From positions 26,165,862 to 26,229,861 of the forward strand of contig CM070874.1 of assembly GCA_036365515.1 (NCBI GenBank): a DNA stretch of 64,000 nucleotides, given 5' to 3'. The notes beneath the pieces were generated by a model that searched no databases, was not told where the DNA came from, and worked only from the letters and a program-made list of their open reading frames with translations. Positions within the stretch are counted from its first letter, which is position 1, and every line of letters begins with the position of its first letter. Source of the stretch: Torymus aiolomorphi (lineage: Eukaryota > Arthropoda > Insecta > Hymenoptera > Torymidae). Position numbers and translations under genes: made by a program. This document shows positions 33,701 through 43,780 of this stretch, piece by piece.

Positions 33701-33860
33701 TTACAAAGTCCTCTGCAGCAAAATGAATATTACAAAGCCGCTTGTTTGCCAGGCCTTTGTCATCCAGATCAAGAAGTTTGGTATTGCCTGAGCGAAGAAT
33801 CCAGTCTAATTGTCTAATTTTTGAAAAATTATGAAGATCAACATTCAGAATGTAAAGTTA
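30781..33860 (-). pseudogene. P-element/THAP9-like transposase, nearly complete
   Basis: Read from 33818 downwards, the gene starts inside a THAP domain (LDWILRSGN, KRLCNIHFAAEDF, NTAIPIQ); the sequence before it ends in ...TTTTTCAAAAATTAG, a good splice acceptor, so the first THAP exon should lie further upstream. A Lys-rich coiled coil (33410-33160) and SLIRRWINELDL follow. The catalytic part has MVCDQGTPNQSA (Asp), FFNFDAPHLLKCL (Asp) and HLNQDPIENLFAVLTARSGH (Glu). One base is missing near 32635, splitting the gene into 352- and 617-codon frames; otherwise it is open. THAP proteins bind DNA in the nucleus and this family cuts and joins transposon ends. A 144-bp in-frame duplication lies at 31304-31591. 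Confidence 0.9.
31304..31591 (-). repeat. In-frame 144-bp tandem duplication in the transposase
   Basis: Two units (31304-31447 and 31448-31591) encode 48 acidic, Asn-rich residues each, containing DDDCNEIPFDGAVNGVNEF. They differ at very few positions, so the duplication is young. It lies between the catalytic Glu region and the C-terminal domain. Confidence 0.92.
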
Positions 33861-33890
33861 CAAAATAGTAAGAAAGGAATACACATCAAG

Positions 33891-35246
33891 ACCACAGATA
33901 CATATCAAGCAATTTCTCAAGTAATTACTTAAGTTACAACTTAATAATTCTTAATCCGCAAATACCCTCGAGATGCGAGTTCCACATAGAAGCTGTGCGA
34001 AACACAAACAGGCCAAATACACTAAGTTGCAAATTAAAAATGATTAAGCTTCAAAATAATCTGGCATGCATGTTTTACGTAGTAGACGTGAGGTACGCAA
34101 ACATGATAAAAACAAAACTGCTATTTAAAAAATGTTTAAACCCCAAATACCCTGGGGTATTACTACCCTTGCAGAAGGAATGGAGCACGCAGACAGGCCA
34201 AATGAACTAGATTTCAAATTGAAAATTAATAACCTTAAAATAGCTTAGGAATGCACATTTTACGTAGTAGAAGTGGAGCACGCAGACATATTAAAAACAG
34301 TAAACTGCTAGGTAAAAAATTTTAAATCGCCTGAGGATGCAAGTTCCGCGTAGAAAGAGTGGGTCAGGCAAACACGCTAAAAATAGTGAACTGCTATTTA
34401 ATAAATTATTAATCCTGAAATTGCCTGGGAGTGCGAGTTCTATACGTAGGAGGTGTGAGGCACACAGACACGCTAAAGGAACCGAATTGTAAATTCAAAA
34501 TTATTAAGCCGCAAAGTAGCCTGGGGATGCACGTTTTACGTTGTAGGTTCGAGGCAAGCAGACAAGATAGAAACAGTAAACTATTAGTGACAAAATCTAA
34601 AACCCCGAATAGCCTGGTGAAAGTTCCGCGTCAAAGGAGTGGGGCACGCAGTCGCCCTAATAACAATAACATGCTATTTAAAAAATTCTACTAAATAGCC
34701 TGCGAATGACGCCGACACGCAAACGGGCTAGGACAGCAAGCTGCTCATTATGAAATTTTAGACGCCAAAGTTCTGGGCATACAAGTTCTACGTAGAAAGT
34801 GTAGGGACACACCGACGGGTTAAAGACCACTTTTTGAATTATTAAGAAGTTGTGTCACACACCTTCTACGAGCAACTCGCATGGCCAGATTATTTGAGGT
34901 TTAGTAATTTTTAAGTTGCAACTTGGTCTCTTCAGCTTGTCTACGTGACGTCACTTCTACAACATGGAACTTAAATCCCCAGGCTTTTTGGCGTTTAAAA
35001 TTTTTAAATAGCAGTTAATTAGCGTTAGCCGGTCTGCGTGCCCCACACCTTCTACGTAAAACGTGCATCCCCAAGCTATTTTAAGGTTTAATAATTTGTT
35101 TAGTGTATTTGGCCTGTCTGCGTCTCGCACAGCTTCTACGTGGAACTCGCATCCCCAGGGTGTTTGCAGTTTAAGAATTATAAAGTTGCACCTCAAGTAA
35201 TAACTTACGTAATTACTTAAGCATTTGCTTGAGATATACCTGTGGT
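33891..35246. mobile_element. Foldback element built of about 90-bp repeats
   Basis: The ends ACCACAGATAYATCTCAAGCAA and a run of 'aagtaattacttaagtt' are inverted at 33891 and 35246. The left arm consists of some nine diverged units of about 90 bp, each with a phrase like GCCTGGGGATGCGAGTTC followed by 'gcacgcagacaggc'; units recur near 33968, 34062, 34151, 34242, 34330, 34423, 34515 and 34605. Units at 34850-35190 are in the opposite direction. No coding gene is seen. The structure recalls Drosophila FB elements. It lies just upstream of the P-like transposase and may have displaced its first exon. Confidence 0.75.
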
Positions 35247-36011
35247 GCAACCGTTCGCACCGCGAAGGGCTGTGGAGCACCCGTTCGGTCTGTTTTTGTT
35301 TTATTTAGTTGATGGATTTTATGATGCTAACATAAAAAGTGGTTCTACAAGAACAAGAATATATCGTACAAAAAGCCTGTATGTGGATCATTGTAAGAAA
35401 ATTATCTGATAATAAGAACGTTTCTTAATTCAGAATCATAGAATCCATCAACTAAAATAAGAACATATAACGCGTGCAAGACTGAAGTATTTAGCTAATA
35501 AGATAAAGAAAGAAGCTGTGATTGGCTAGGTACCAGTGCGCGGTCGACCGCAGCCAAACGCGCGCGTACGCGTTTATGTGGTCCTGGCCTTTCACTCACT
35601 TTTAACATAAAAATAAATAATCTAAAATTTGTTTGTATTCTAAATGAAGCACATTTGACTCGGTCGATTAAAAATCGCTCGAGGACACAGTACGCAATAA
35701 ATCGAGATGTCATTATTTTAGTAATTATAGGGATTAGATTTATACACTTTAAACATTTCACTAAGTGTAATATAGGAATATTAAAATGTAGTAGGATAAG
35801 AAAACATATTACGTTAAAGTTCAGGTTAGATTTAATTGCTTTATTAATTACTCCAAAATAATTTTTTTTAATTTACAAACATTCGTAGTATAATCGTAAT
35901 ATTTATTCTGATAGAAGTGTGAATAAAGTCTACTTAATCGCATTTCAAATCAAATACTGAAAATATTTTATCAGTTTTGCCAATCTAAATCAGGGCAAAA
36001 AAGATTAGCTT
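35247..36011. other. Spacer with a small inverted pair
   Basis: 'tagttgatggatt' at 35297 and its inverse near 35448 form a loose inverted pair. 35445-35500 is repeated directly at 37088-37150 (AATAAGAACATATAACGC). No gene is recognised. Confidence 0.5.
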
Positions 36012-36173
36012 CCGAGCTACCATATTTTTCAACCGGCCGAGATACTATTTTTTTCAACTGGACTCCAAGATACCACGTTTTCCAACCGGCCGCCAAGTTA
36101 CCATGTTTTCCAACTGGACTCTGAGATACCGCGTTTTTTAACCGGCCGCCGAGATACTGTCTTTTTATACGGA
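36012..36173. repeat. About 28-bp tandem repeat with alternating ends
   Basis: Six units like GAGATACCATGTTTTCCAAC end alternately in CGGCCGC and TGGACTC, so the higher-order period is about 56 bp. Confidence 0.8.
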
Positions 36174-36336
36174 TGCGACGATATATTTATATAATACAGC
36201 GCTCACTTTTTTTGCATGCTCTGCGCGGGAATGCAAAGTGGGAAATCGGCTGCTGTGACGTACGAGCGCTCTAGGAGGATTACGCGAATGGAGGTCCGCG
36301 GATCCACGCTCACGAGTCGCGGTTTTCCTTTATATA

Positions 36337-37000
36337 GGGTAAAAGTGGGTACTACCGCGGTTTTTCAGCACGGGTGTCTTATAGTACACGAATTAAAATC
36401 TTTGCCTCGATGATTTAAGTTGAATTCTTTTTTTAACTCTTCTTTAACTTACCAGAAATGCAAAAATGACTCTTATCATATGATGAAAAACATATAGTTA
36501 ATTAATAAATGCAATCTAAAAAATAGATCCGAGGCTGATATTACTGCGGGTATGATTGAATTACCGCGGGGGTTTTACTGCGGAATTTTACCTTGAGCTT
36601 GTTATATTATTTATAATTTTACAACCGAAAAAATGAACATATCTGTATATTTTTACATCATATTTCATTTAGAACATAGCAGTTGGCAAATGTTCTCATA
36701 TATATTGTAGACTTCTTGATTTCACTGTTTTGAGGTTACGTTGGACCAATGCCGCAGTAATACCAGCAATCGTATTTGTATACAAATGACGGTATTACCG
36801 CGGATGGCCAGACAATAATGTAGTATATTCATACAAATCATGCTTTATTCTCTTTTCAAGACAATTTCTTATATTAATTAATATTTTGTATGATCGAATA
36901 AATATTAAATGCCGAATTATACTATGAAAAATGAAATTGCAGAGCGTTTTTCGTCGATTCGCGGTAATTGCAGCGTACGCGGTAATACCCACATTTACCC
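36337..37000. mobile_element. MITE with TA duplication (664 bp)
   Basis: The ends GGGTAAAAGTGGGTA and TACCCACATTTACCC are inverted, flanked by TA on both sides (36335-36336 and 37001-37002), as for Tc1/mariner-type MITEs. CCGCGG-bearing words such as 'attaccgcgg' recur inside (36350, 36560, 36795, 36960). Non-coding. Confidence 0.75.
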
Positions 37001-37002
37001 TA

Positions 37003-38299
37003 CTTAGTCACTGCTCGATCATCCGCCCGCTGCGCGGATTGACAGGCACGCGTGCGTATACACTTACATGTGATAAGTCAACATCATATAATCCATCAAC
37101 TACAATAAGAACATATAACGCTTGCAAGACGCAAGTATTTAACTTATAAGATAATGAAATTGTTTTATGCCTATTGGATAAAGTTCAGCTTTTAAAAGAG
37201 TGCAAAGATTCTCACTGAAATCTCTGTAAAATCGCGGAGCGCCCAAGATAGTACTTTCTTACGCGCGAAACGTTTTTACTCCCAACCGGCGATCTGGAAT
37301 CGACTAAAAGGAAAACAGTTTCACACCGTTTTCAGTGAGCGTTTTACAACGTACGAATTGTATATATACTTCCCACAAAATATACAGAAGTAAAATTTAG
37401 AAAGTGCCTGTTTACATATTATTATTATTATTATTACATATTATTATTATCCAAATAAAAGAAAAAAATGGTAATAAAAAATGTTAAATAACGCATATTT
37501 TACTGGAAGGTGACATATTTTTGTGTTAACGTTTATTGTTATCCGGTAAATAAAAATCTTATTTTATTGAAAGAAGGTCAACAACTATTTTTTTGAGACA
37601 ACTTTTAAATAAAGGTTATGAATTTTATTGAAATATATTAAGAATCTTGAACGCAGTTAAACTTAACATTTGCCTAATATATACATATATATGATAGAAT
37701 TATTATAAAATATAGGATATTGTTAATAGGAAAAGAACCGAACCGTTCATGCTTTGGAAATCTGTGAAAAATCAGGGCAGGATTTTTCGCCTTGCTGTTT
37801 GTGCATCCTTCGTATGCACAAAATGCTCGAGATGGTGCCATGCTCAAAAAAACTTGTTGATAAAATCAAATACTACAACTAATAATAATTACTTTTAACA
37901 AAAACTAATAACTCTTCGGAAAAAAACTTGATCAACGGCGCCGTCAGATCTGCAACACTCCTGTCATGTATCAGAAGAAGCTCCTCTCTGCGACTCTCGG
38001 CTACTCCCGCCTTTTTACAGTACGTTTCCCGCGTGATTGATCGAGACATATATATTACATCATTCCGTATTATGGAATAGCCTATATTATTTTTTTACAT
38101 AAAATGTTTGATATAAATAAAAACAATAATTCTTTGTAAAATAACATTTTTATTGTAATTAATTGACTTAATTATTTTATACAAGCACCTTATACACGTG
38201 TGTGTATATCTATATAGGGTGTAGCGCCGCCTCGCGGATGGGTAACAGAACTAATCGGCTTGTTACCCAGACGTCTCGGCCGAAAATTTCTTAAGAAGT
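37003..38299. other. AT-rich stretch, no gene recognised
   Basis: Holds the second copy of the 35445-35500 sequence (at 37088), a TTA microsatellite (37415-37450) and otherwise unassigned DNA. No convincing frame is seen. Confidence 0.5.
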
Positions 38300-39267
38300 A
38301 CGCTTCTATAAGCGTCTATATTCGTTGGTTCAATATTGTTCAGCTCCGTTGAATACATTGTGAATATATCTATATATGCTTATGTGTATATATATTCACA
38401 ACGTATTTAATGCAACTGAATAGCTGAACTGAATGTATACTGTAGAGAGGCTTCGCAGCATCCGTAGCAGTCACACTTGAACGCTGTGGTGGCCGTATTT
38501 ATCGCCGTTGTCTGCAGAGTATAGCTGTTATCTTCGTGGTTATGTTTACTAAATCTAGGTGAGACCAGTGCACTCACACTTTCATGTATTTTTGCTTCTG
38601 TCTCATGGTTCTTCATTTTCTTAGTTGTGCTACGGAGGAGCTGTGTTCGCTGGGAAAAGCTATTTCTTCCGTCTCTGCCAGTCGTGGTTACTTCTTCTTT
38701 CTCGATCTCTGCTATAATGCAATTGATGCCAGTTTGTTGCTATCTTCTCAACTGGTCAATCGCATTCCAATATTCAATTGTCTGTCATTGTTACTTCAAT
38801 CACTGTTTATTCTCCTTATGGTTGACTGGGTGGCTTTCGTCATTGGAGATGGCTTGGTCGACTTTGGCATGACGCTATTGGCATAGAAAGTATTGTATGA
38901 TTCATGCTAAGTTTCCTCTTTCACTGTAAGTTATATAACTATAGCTTTTACTTTTATATTTAAAAGATTTGCAAATCATAAATATTAAATAATAAATAAA
39001 AAAAAAAAATAATCAGAAAGACCTGCTCATGTCAATACTCTTTAGTACATCTGAAGTTATTTTATAAATATATGTAAATTGGCAATAATTATAAATGCTT
39101 TATATTGTCTTTTACCGAATCAACTGATATTCAATCTTTTTTTGTTGAGAATAATGTACCTTAGAATAATAAGCCAAAATGCAATTAATTGTTTAATAAG
39201 AGAATAGCATGCACCATTTAATTTAGCTTAGTCTTATATACTTATGGCACACGTGGTAATATGAAAG
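38300..39267. repeat. Right arm of the 32-kb element, inner part
   Basis: Inverted partner of 14340-15039 and 20452-20640. It contains the uninterrupted version of the LINE target near 38535 and of the P-relic target near 38330. Confidence 0.85.
38584..38886 (+). CDS. Hydrophobic 100-residue frame, mirrored copy
   Basis: Counterpart of 14662-14982. The two agree at most positions (shared GKAIS, SASRGYF, LLLSSQLVNRIPIFNC, FVIGDGLVD-like end) but differ by scattered substitutions and a different C-terminus. The function is unknown. Several hydrophobic segments suggest a membrane protein fragment if it is expressed at all. Confidence 0.35.
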   Translation: MYFCFCLMVLHFLSCATEELCSLGKAISSVSASRGYFFFLDLCYNAIDASLLLSSQLVNRIPIFNCLSLLLQSLFILLMVDWVAFVIGDGLVDFGMTLLA

Positions 39268-39385
39268 GGCTTGGTTGGTAAAGGCGCTTATGGTAGAGTG
39301 TGAATCATAATTTTGTATCTTGAATCTAATGGCCAATTGTCTACCAGGAAAGGTTTAAATAAATGGGCACCATTTATTTTTAACC

Positions 39386-39420
39386 GACGTTTCGGACACT
39401 TTTTTCGTGTCCCTCTTCAG
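39386..39420 (-). ncRNA. Hammerhead-like motif
   Basis: On the minus strand CTGAAGA, stem GGACAC...GTGTCC around an A-rich loop, then GAAACGTC. The stem is perfect; one extra G precedes it. Confidence 0.55.
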
Positions 39421-39878
39421 GTGCTCTATATTTAACAAAAACCATTTACATAATAAATATATACAGTATGTTGAACTTACAAATTTTACACATCAAAACG
39501 TAGTTTTTACAATTAATTCCAATTCAAAATAACTACATATTTATTAAAAACTAATCACTTAAATATTAATAAATCACAATTCGCAACTCTAAACAAATTA
39601 TCCATAACAAGGTAAACTTACATTACGTCAAGATGTAATAGTAACGGGAGACTGTCCGTTTCGTCAATGCTTTAAATTTCGGCAAACGGTCTATATATAC
39701 TAATCTACTGTAATTGTATGTGTATATTTTGTGTGTAAAAAAGTATATAAAACGATGTGAGACAGGTGGGGATAGCGTTGAACGATTTGGAGCCGAGGCA
39801 AGGTATCAGGGGAGCTTTGTAAGTTCAACATACTGTATATATTTATTATGTAAATGGTTTTTGTTAAATATAGAGCAC

Positions 39879-39913
39879 CTGAAGAGGGACACGAAAAAAG
39901 TGTCCGAAACGTC
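39879..39913 (+). ncRNA. Hammerhead-like motif
   Basis: Same core and stem as the inverted copy at 39386-39420, on the plus strand. Confidence 0.55.
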
Positions 39914-40010
39914 GGTTAAAAATAAATGGTGCCCATTTATTTAAACCTTTCCTGGTAGACAATTGGCCATTAGATTCAAGATACAAAAAAAAAAAAAAAA
40001 AATATGAAAG

Positions 40011-41469
40011 AGCATTGGTATTTTGTATAGCTTTACAACAGATACTGATGCTACTGCATCTTTATTATACTGACAGTTCTAGTAAAAATTGATTAGTATA
40101 TGGTTACAAATAATGAATTAGGAAATTGAACAAATTGGACATCCAATGAACTCTATTATAGAATACGCTAGTTTATTCGAATGTCTAATGTTCAATTTTT
40201 TCAATTTCCTTTATCATACTTCTACGAACCATTCAAAACTCACCGTATAAATTATGAAAACTTTTATAAACTAATTAAATGTTCTTATTATAACTAAACA
40301 TTTTTTCATTCAAAATAATCGACCAAGTAGAAAAATTTGATAGTATCGGTTTACATGGTATTCTTTAAAGATAAGTATGATATTGAAAGAACAGGAGCGA
40401 TAGTGTTGTATAGATCTAAAGTTGTATAAAATGTTAGTGTCCTTGTAGACTGCTAACAATAACTCGTAATATTAAAAATGGAATACTAGCAAAGCATGAC
40501 TATAACTTGAAAAAATAAATGGAATAACTATTTACAGTCCATGGCACGCACAACTGATATTAAATTTTTGTTGTTGTTATGTCGTGGGTAGCAGTATGAA
40601 AGAATACTGACATTTCATATAACTTTAGATCCAATACTATTGCTGATGTCACTTCAATACCAGACTTATGTTTAACAAACAACACGTAAACCAGTACTAT
40701 CAAAATTTTCTTACTTGGCCGAGTATCTTATTGAGGTGAATTTCAACTTAACATATTTTAATTAGGAATGATTGATGGAAAAATGTTTAGTTATAATAAG
40801 AAAATTTAATAAGAATTTATAAAGTTTTTCATAATTTGTACGGTGTCTTTTGAATGGTTCATCGAAGTACGATTAAGGAAATTGGAAAATTGGACATTAG
40901 GCGAACTATATTACCTGGTGTTAGGCTGGAATAAACTAGCGTATCCAATAGAGTTCGTTGGATGTCCAATTTGTTCAATTTCCTAACTCATTATTTGTAA
41001 GCGTGTACTAATCAATTTTTACTAGAACTGTCAGTATAATAAAGATGCAGTAGCATCAGTATCAGTTGTAAAGCTATACGATATGCCAATGCTCTTTCAT
41101 ATTACCATCCGTGTCATAAGTATATAAGACTAAGCTACATTTAATGATGCTTGCTATTCTCTTATTAAACGATTAATTGCATTTTGGTTTATTATTCTAA
41201 GGTACATTATATCAACAAAAAAAAGATTGAATCTTAGTTGATTTGGTACAAGACAATATAAAGCATTTATAATTATTGCCAATTCACATATATTTTTAAA
41301 ATAACTTCACATATATTAGAGAATATTTACATGTTTGTGTCTTGGATTGTAACAAGTCATTCTGATTTATTTTAAATTTAATATTTATGATTTGCAGTAC
41401 TTTATACATAAAAGTACAACTTATGGTTATATAACTTACAGTGAAAGAGGAAACTCATTTAGCAGTAAA
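40011..41469. repeat. Palindromic part of the right arm
   Basis: Mirrors 11046-12311 and 14067-14340 of the left arm. It is internally palindromic as well (40010-40205 against 40890-41090, and 40230-40520 against 40545-40830). Confidence 0.8.
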
Positions 41470-42390
41470 TTTAAAATAATATAATACTTATTACATAGAC
41501 TTTTTCCTAATTCAAAGGTATGTGATAATAATTAATTAGCGCTTGTTCATATCAGTTGCAAACCATAATACATAACGAAACTGTAAAGGACAGTTTGGAT
41601 AAGATTCTCAGTCGTCGCTCATGTCAACCTGCTAATGTAGTGTGTATGTGCGTGGTGGGAACCTGGGGTACAAAACCCTATTCCACAGTCATCGCCGATG
41701 CCTATCAAGGCAGTTACTATTGAGTACTCGAAGGCGCGCACGATGTTGGCCTCGCCTGTTTTTGATATCGCGGGTCGGTGTCGAGTAGCGCGAGCCCGAG
41801 ACTCGTTAAACATCGTCTCGTCTTTTCTGTCGTTTTTTGTCTTCGAAAAAATTGTAAGTACCGTACCTCTATGTAAATACAATACCAGTATAAATAATGT
41901 TTTCTCTACAAATGGTTCATTAAACTATTATTTTTATAAAAACTATTGCATTGCTAAATAACTTATTCTAATTAATAATTAACTTATATAAATTTGTAAT
42001 TAATAACTTTAAATGTGAGAAAAACTCAAATTTTCATAGCAAAATGTAAAAACCATATCTTTTAAGAGATAATACCAACATGATTTTTAGGTGCTAATCA
42101 CGTGATCATCAGAGGACGTTCTGGTATGATGTTCAGCTGAAATCAGCTGGACTTTTTCTATATAAACTATAATTTTTTAAGGTAATTCGTTCTTATCATT
42201 AAAAATAATTTTTATGCATATTTTTGGTGTATATTTTTTTATAAAAATTTTCCGACTAATCGCGCGATTAATCGCGCAAGTAATCACGCGATTTATCGCG
42301 TCATGATTTGATCGATAACATGACGCAATTACTTGCGCGAGTACCTACGCAATTGCTCGCGCGATTAGTCGCGCGATTTTTTCAGTAGGG
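41470..42390. repeat. Outer TIR of the 32-kb element, right
   Basis: Inverted partner of 10122-11045, ending ...CGCGATTTTTTCAGTAGGG, with the same tandem GCG-rich words at 42253-42380. Confidence 0.85.
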
Positions 42391-43019
42391 ATGTACAGCG
42401 GTACTTGCGATTTTCTATTACAAAGAAAATAATGAACTTAACCATCAGAGTATGGTTTTTTTTTCTGATAGCCTGAAATATGACACTGCCGCTGTATATG
42501 CTATGCAAACGCTACTGATACCAGAAATTAAAAAAAAGTTTAAAAGAATTCAAAAAATTTATTATTGTATTGATGGTGCAAAGAAACATTTTAAAAATAA
42601 ATTTCAAATAAACAATTTGATTAATCATAAAAAAGATTTTAATATTGAAGCAGAATGGCATTACATAGCAACTGCACATGGAAAGAGCGTGTATGATGAA
42701 ATAGGTGCTACTTTTAAAAGGTCAGCCTACAAGGCAAGCCTTACGGCAAAACCATCTGAAGCAATATTTACTCCCCAAGCGCTATTCAATTTGGCAAAAA
42801 AAACATTTCGATAACATATCTATTTTCTACTTTGATAAAGTATTTCATGACAAAGTGAGGTGAAAGTTGAATCAAAGCTATCTTAATTGCGAGAGTGTTC
42901 CTGAGATTTCGAAAAACCACGGTTTTATAGTACAGAAAAATGGAATTGTTTTGATTAAAAAATTTTCTAATGATACGGAAAAAAATGCAAATCACTGGTT
43001 ACCACAATCAAAGAAGTAA
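42391..43019 (+). pseudogene. 3' half of the split DDE-like gene
   Basis: Continues the frame of 9548-10121 with CTAVLAIFYYKENNEL, then KIYYCIDGAKKHFKN (Asp-containing block) and WHYIATAHGKSVYDEIGATF, which is the best-conserved part of the family. A frame change at about 42812 and a TGA near 42868 follow; the last piece (KNHGFIVQKNG) runs to a TAA at 43017-43019. The Asp/Glu spacing suggests an RNase H-like nuclease fold, but catalytic residues are assigned only by analogy. These lesions lie outside the 32-kb insertion and came before or after it. Confidence 0.65.
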
Positions 43020-43455
43020 TTCATTCTAAAGTTTTATTAAAATTTAAAAACACAAAAACAATCACACTACAGACAGATGGACATAAAGACGAAATTGACA
43101 TGTATAAGCTACACTCTACAGACAGACGGACAGTCAGACGGAATTGACATAGATGAAGACAGACTTGTGTCGGGTTTACTAGTCCCGCATCGAGCGGCTC
43201 CCCAGGTGGTGGATAGCGGAAAGCCTTAACAAGTAAGATACTGGGAAATGAGACCCCCAAGGTGAACCAAAATTAGTAAATGTAGAGATCTAAGAATAAT
43301 CGATATTCCAATAATCTATCCATAATTAAAAAGTTATTTTGAATTTTGTTAATCTAACCTCAGTTTTGTGTTAAGTGAACATAAATATCTTTTGAACATA
43401 AATATTTTTTAATACTGAATTTTGAATAAATCAATCGATGATAAATAAGTAATGT
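43020..43455. other. Unassigned spacer
   Basis: Contains a 'cagacgga' simple-repeat stretch (43070-43150). No gene is recognised. Confidence 0.5.
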
Positions 43456-43780
43456 CCGCCATCTTGGATCCGCCATCTCGAATTTGAAACCTGAACTCAA
43501 ATTCGTCATCACAGACCTCAAAAACTTCCGTTTACAAAATTTGTTAGAAATCAGCCAATAATAAGAAAATATCTGTCCACCATTTTGGATCCGTATCTGG
43601 GATTTGAAATTAAGGTCCGCCATCTTGGATCATACATCTTGAATTTGAAATTCGAATTCGGAATCGTTATCAGCGATCCCAAAAACCCCAACATACAGAA
43701 TTTAGTAGCAATTGGTCAACATTAGGAAAAATACTGTCCGCCATCTTGGATCTGCCATCTTAAATTTGAAATCTGACATC
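43456..43780. repeat. Dispersed CCGCCATCTTGGATC repeats
   Basis: The phrase TGTCCGCCATCTTGGATC followed by 'gaatttgaaa' occurs at about 43455, 43574, 43615 and 43735, in two spacings (about 41 and 120 bp). It looks like a diverged interspersed tandem family. Confidence 0.75.

Larger units (their letters stand above)
39268..40000. mobile_element. Penelope-like element B, terminal repeats only
   Basis: Flanked by AATATGAAAG (39258-39267 and 40001-40010), with an A-run at its right end. The left segment 39306-39480 is an inverted copy of 39827-39975. Each carries a hammerhead-like motif. No coding sequence remains. It sits only in the right arm, at a different position from copy A, and its sequence differs from A outside the motif. 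Confidence 0.75.
10122..42390. mobile_element. 32.3-kb nested inverted-repeat element
   Basis: The two ends are inverted copies: left CCCTACTGAAAAAAATCGCG and right its complement. AT precedes the left end (10120-10121) and follows the right end (42391-42392). Joining the flanks over a single AT restores an unbroken codon series in the interrupted gene, so these are the real insertion boundaries. Mirrored sequence is continuous over 10122-12311 against 40205-42390, and continues as 14067-15039 plus 20452-20640 against 38330-39267 and 40005-40205 once later insertions are removed. The arm is therefore about 3.4 kb. The class is not settled: a 2-bp AT duplication recalls ISL2EU-type transposons, but no matching transposase is seen, and the P-like genes inside normally make 8-bp duplications. 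Confidence 0.85.

Noticed and set aside
10122..42390. The 32-kb insertion as a second Polinton
   Set aside because: No capsid, polymerase or integrase gene occurs inside, and the duplication is AT rather than 6 bp.
42786..42995. Minus-strand frame over the 3' half of the split gene
   Set aside because: Antisense of the recognised DDE-like blocks.
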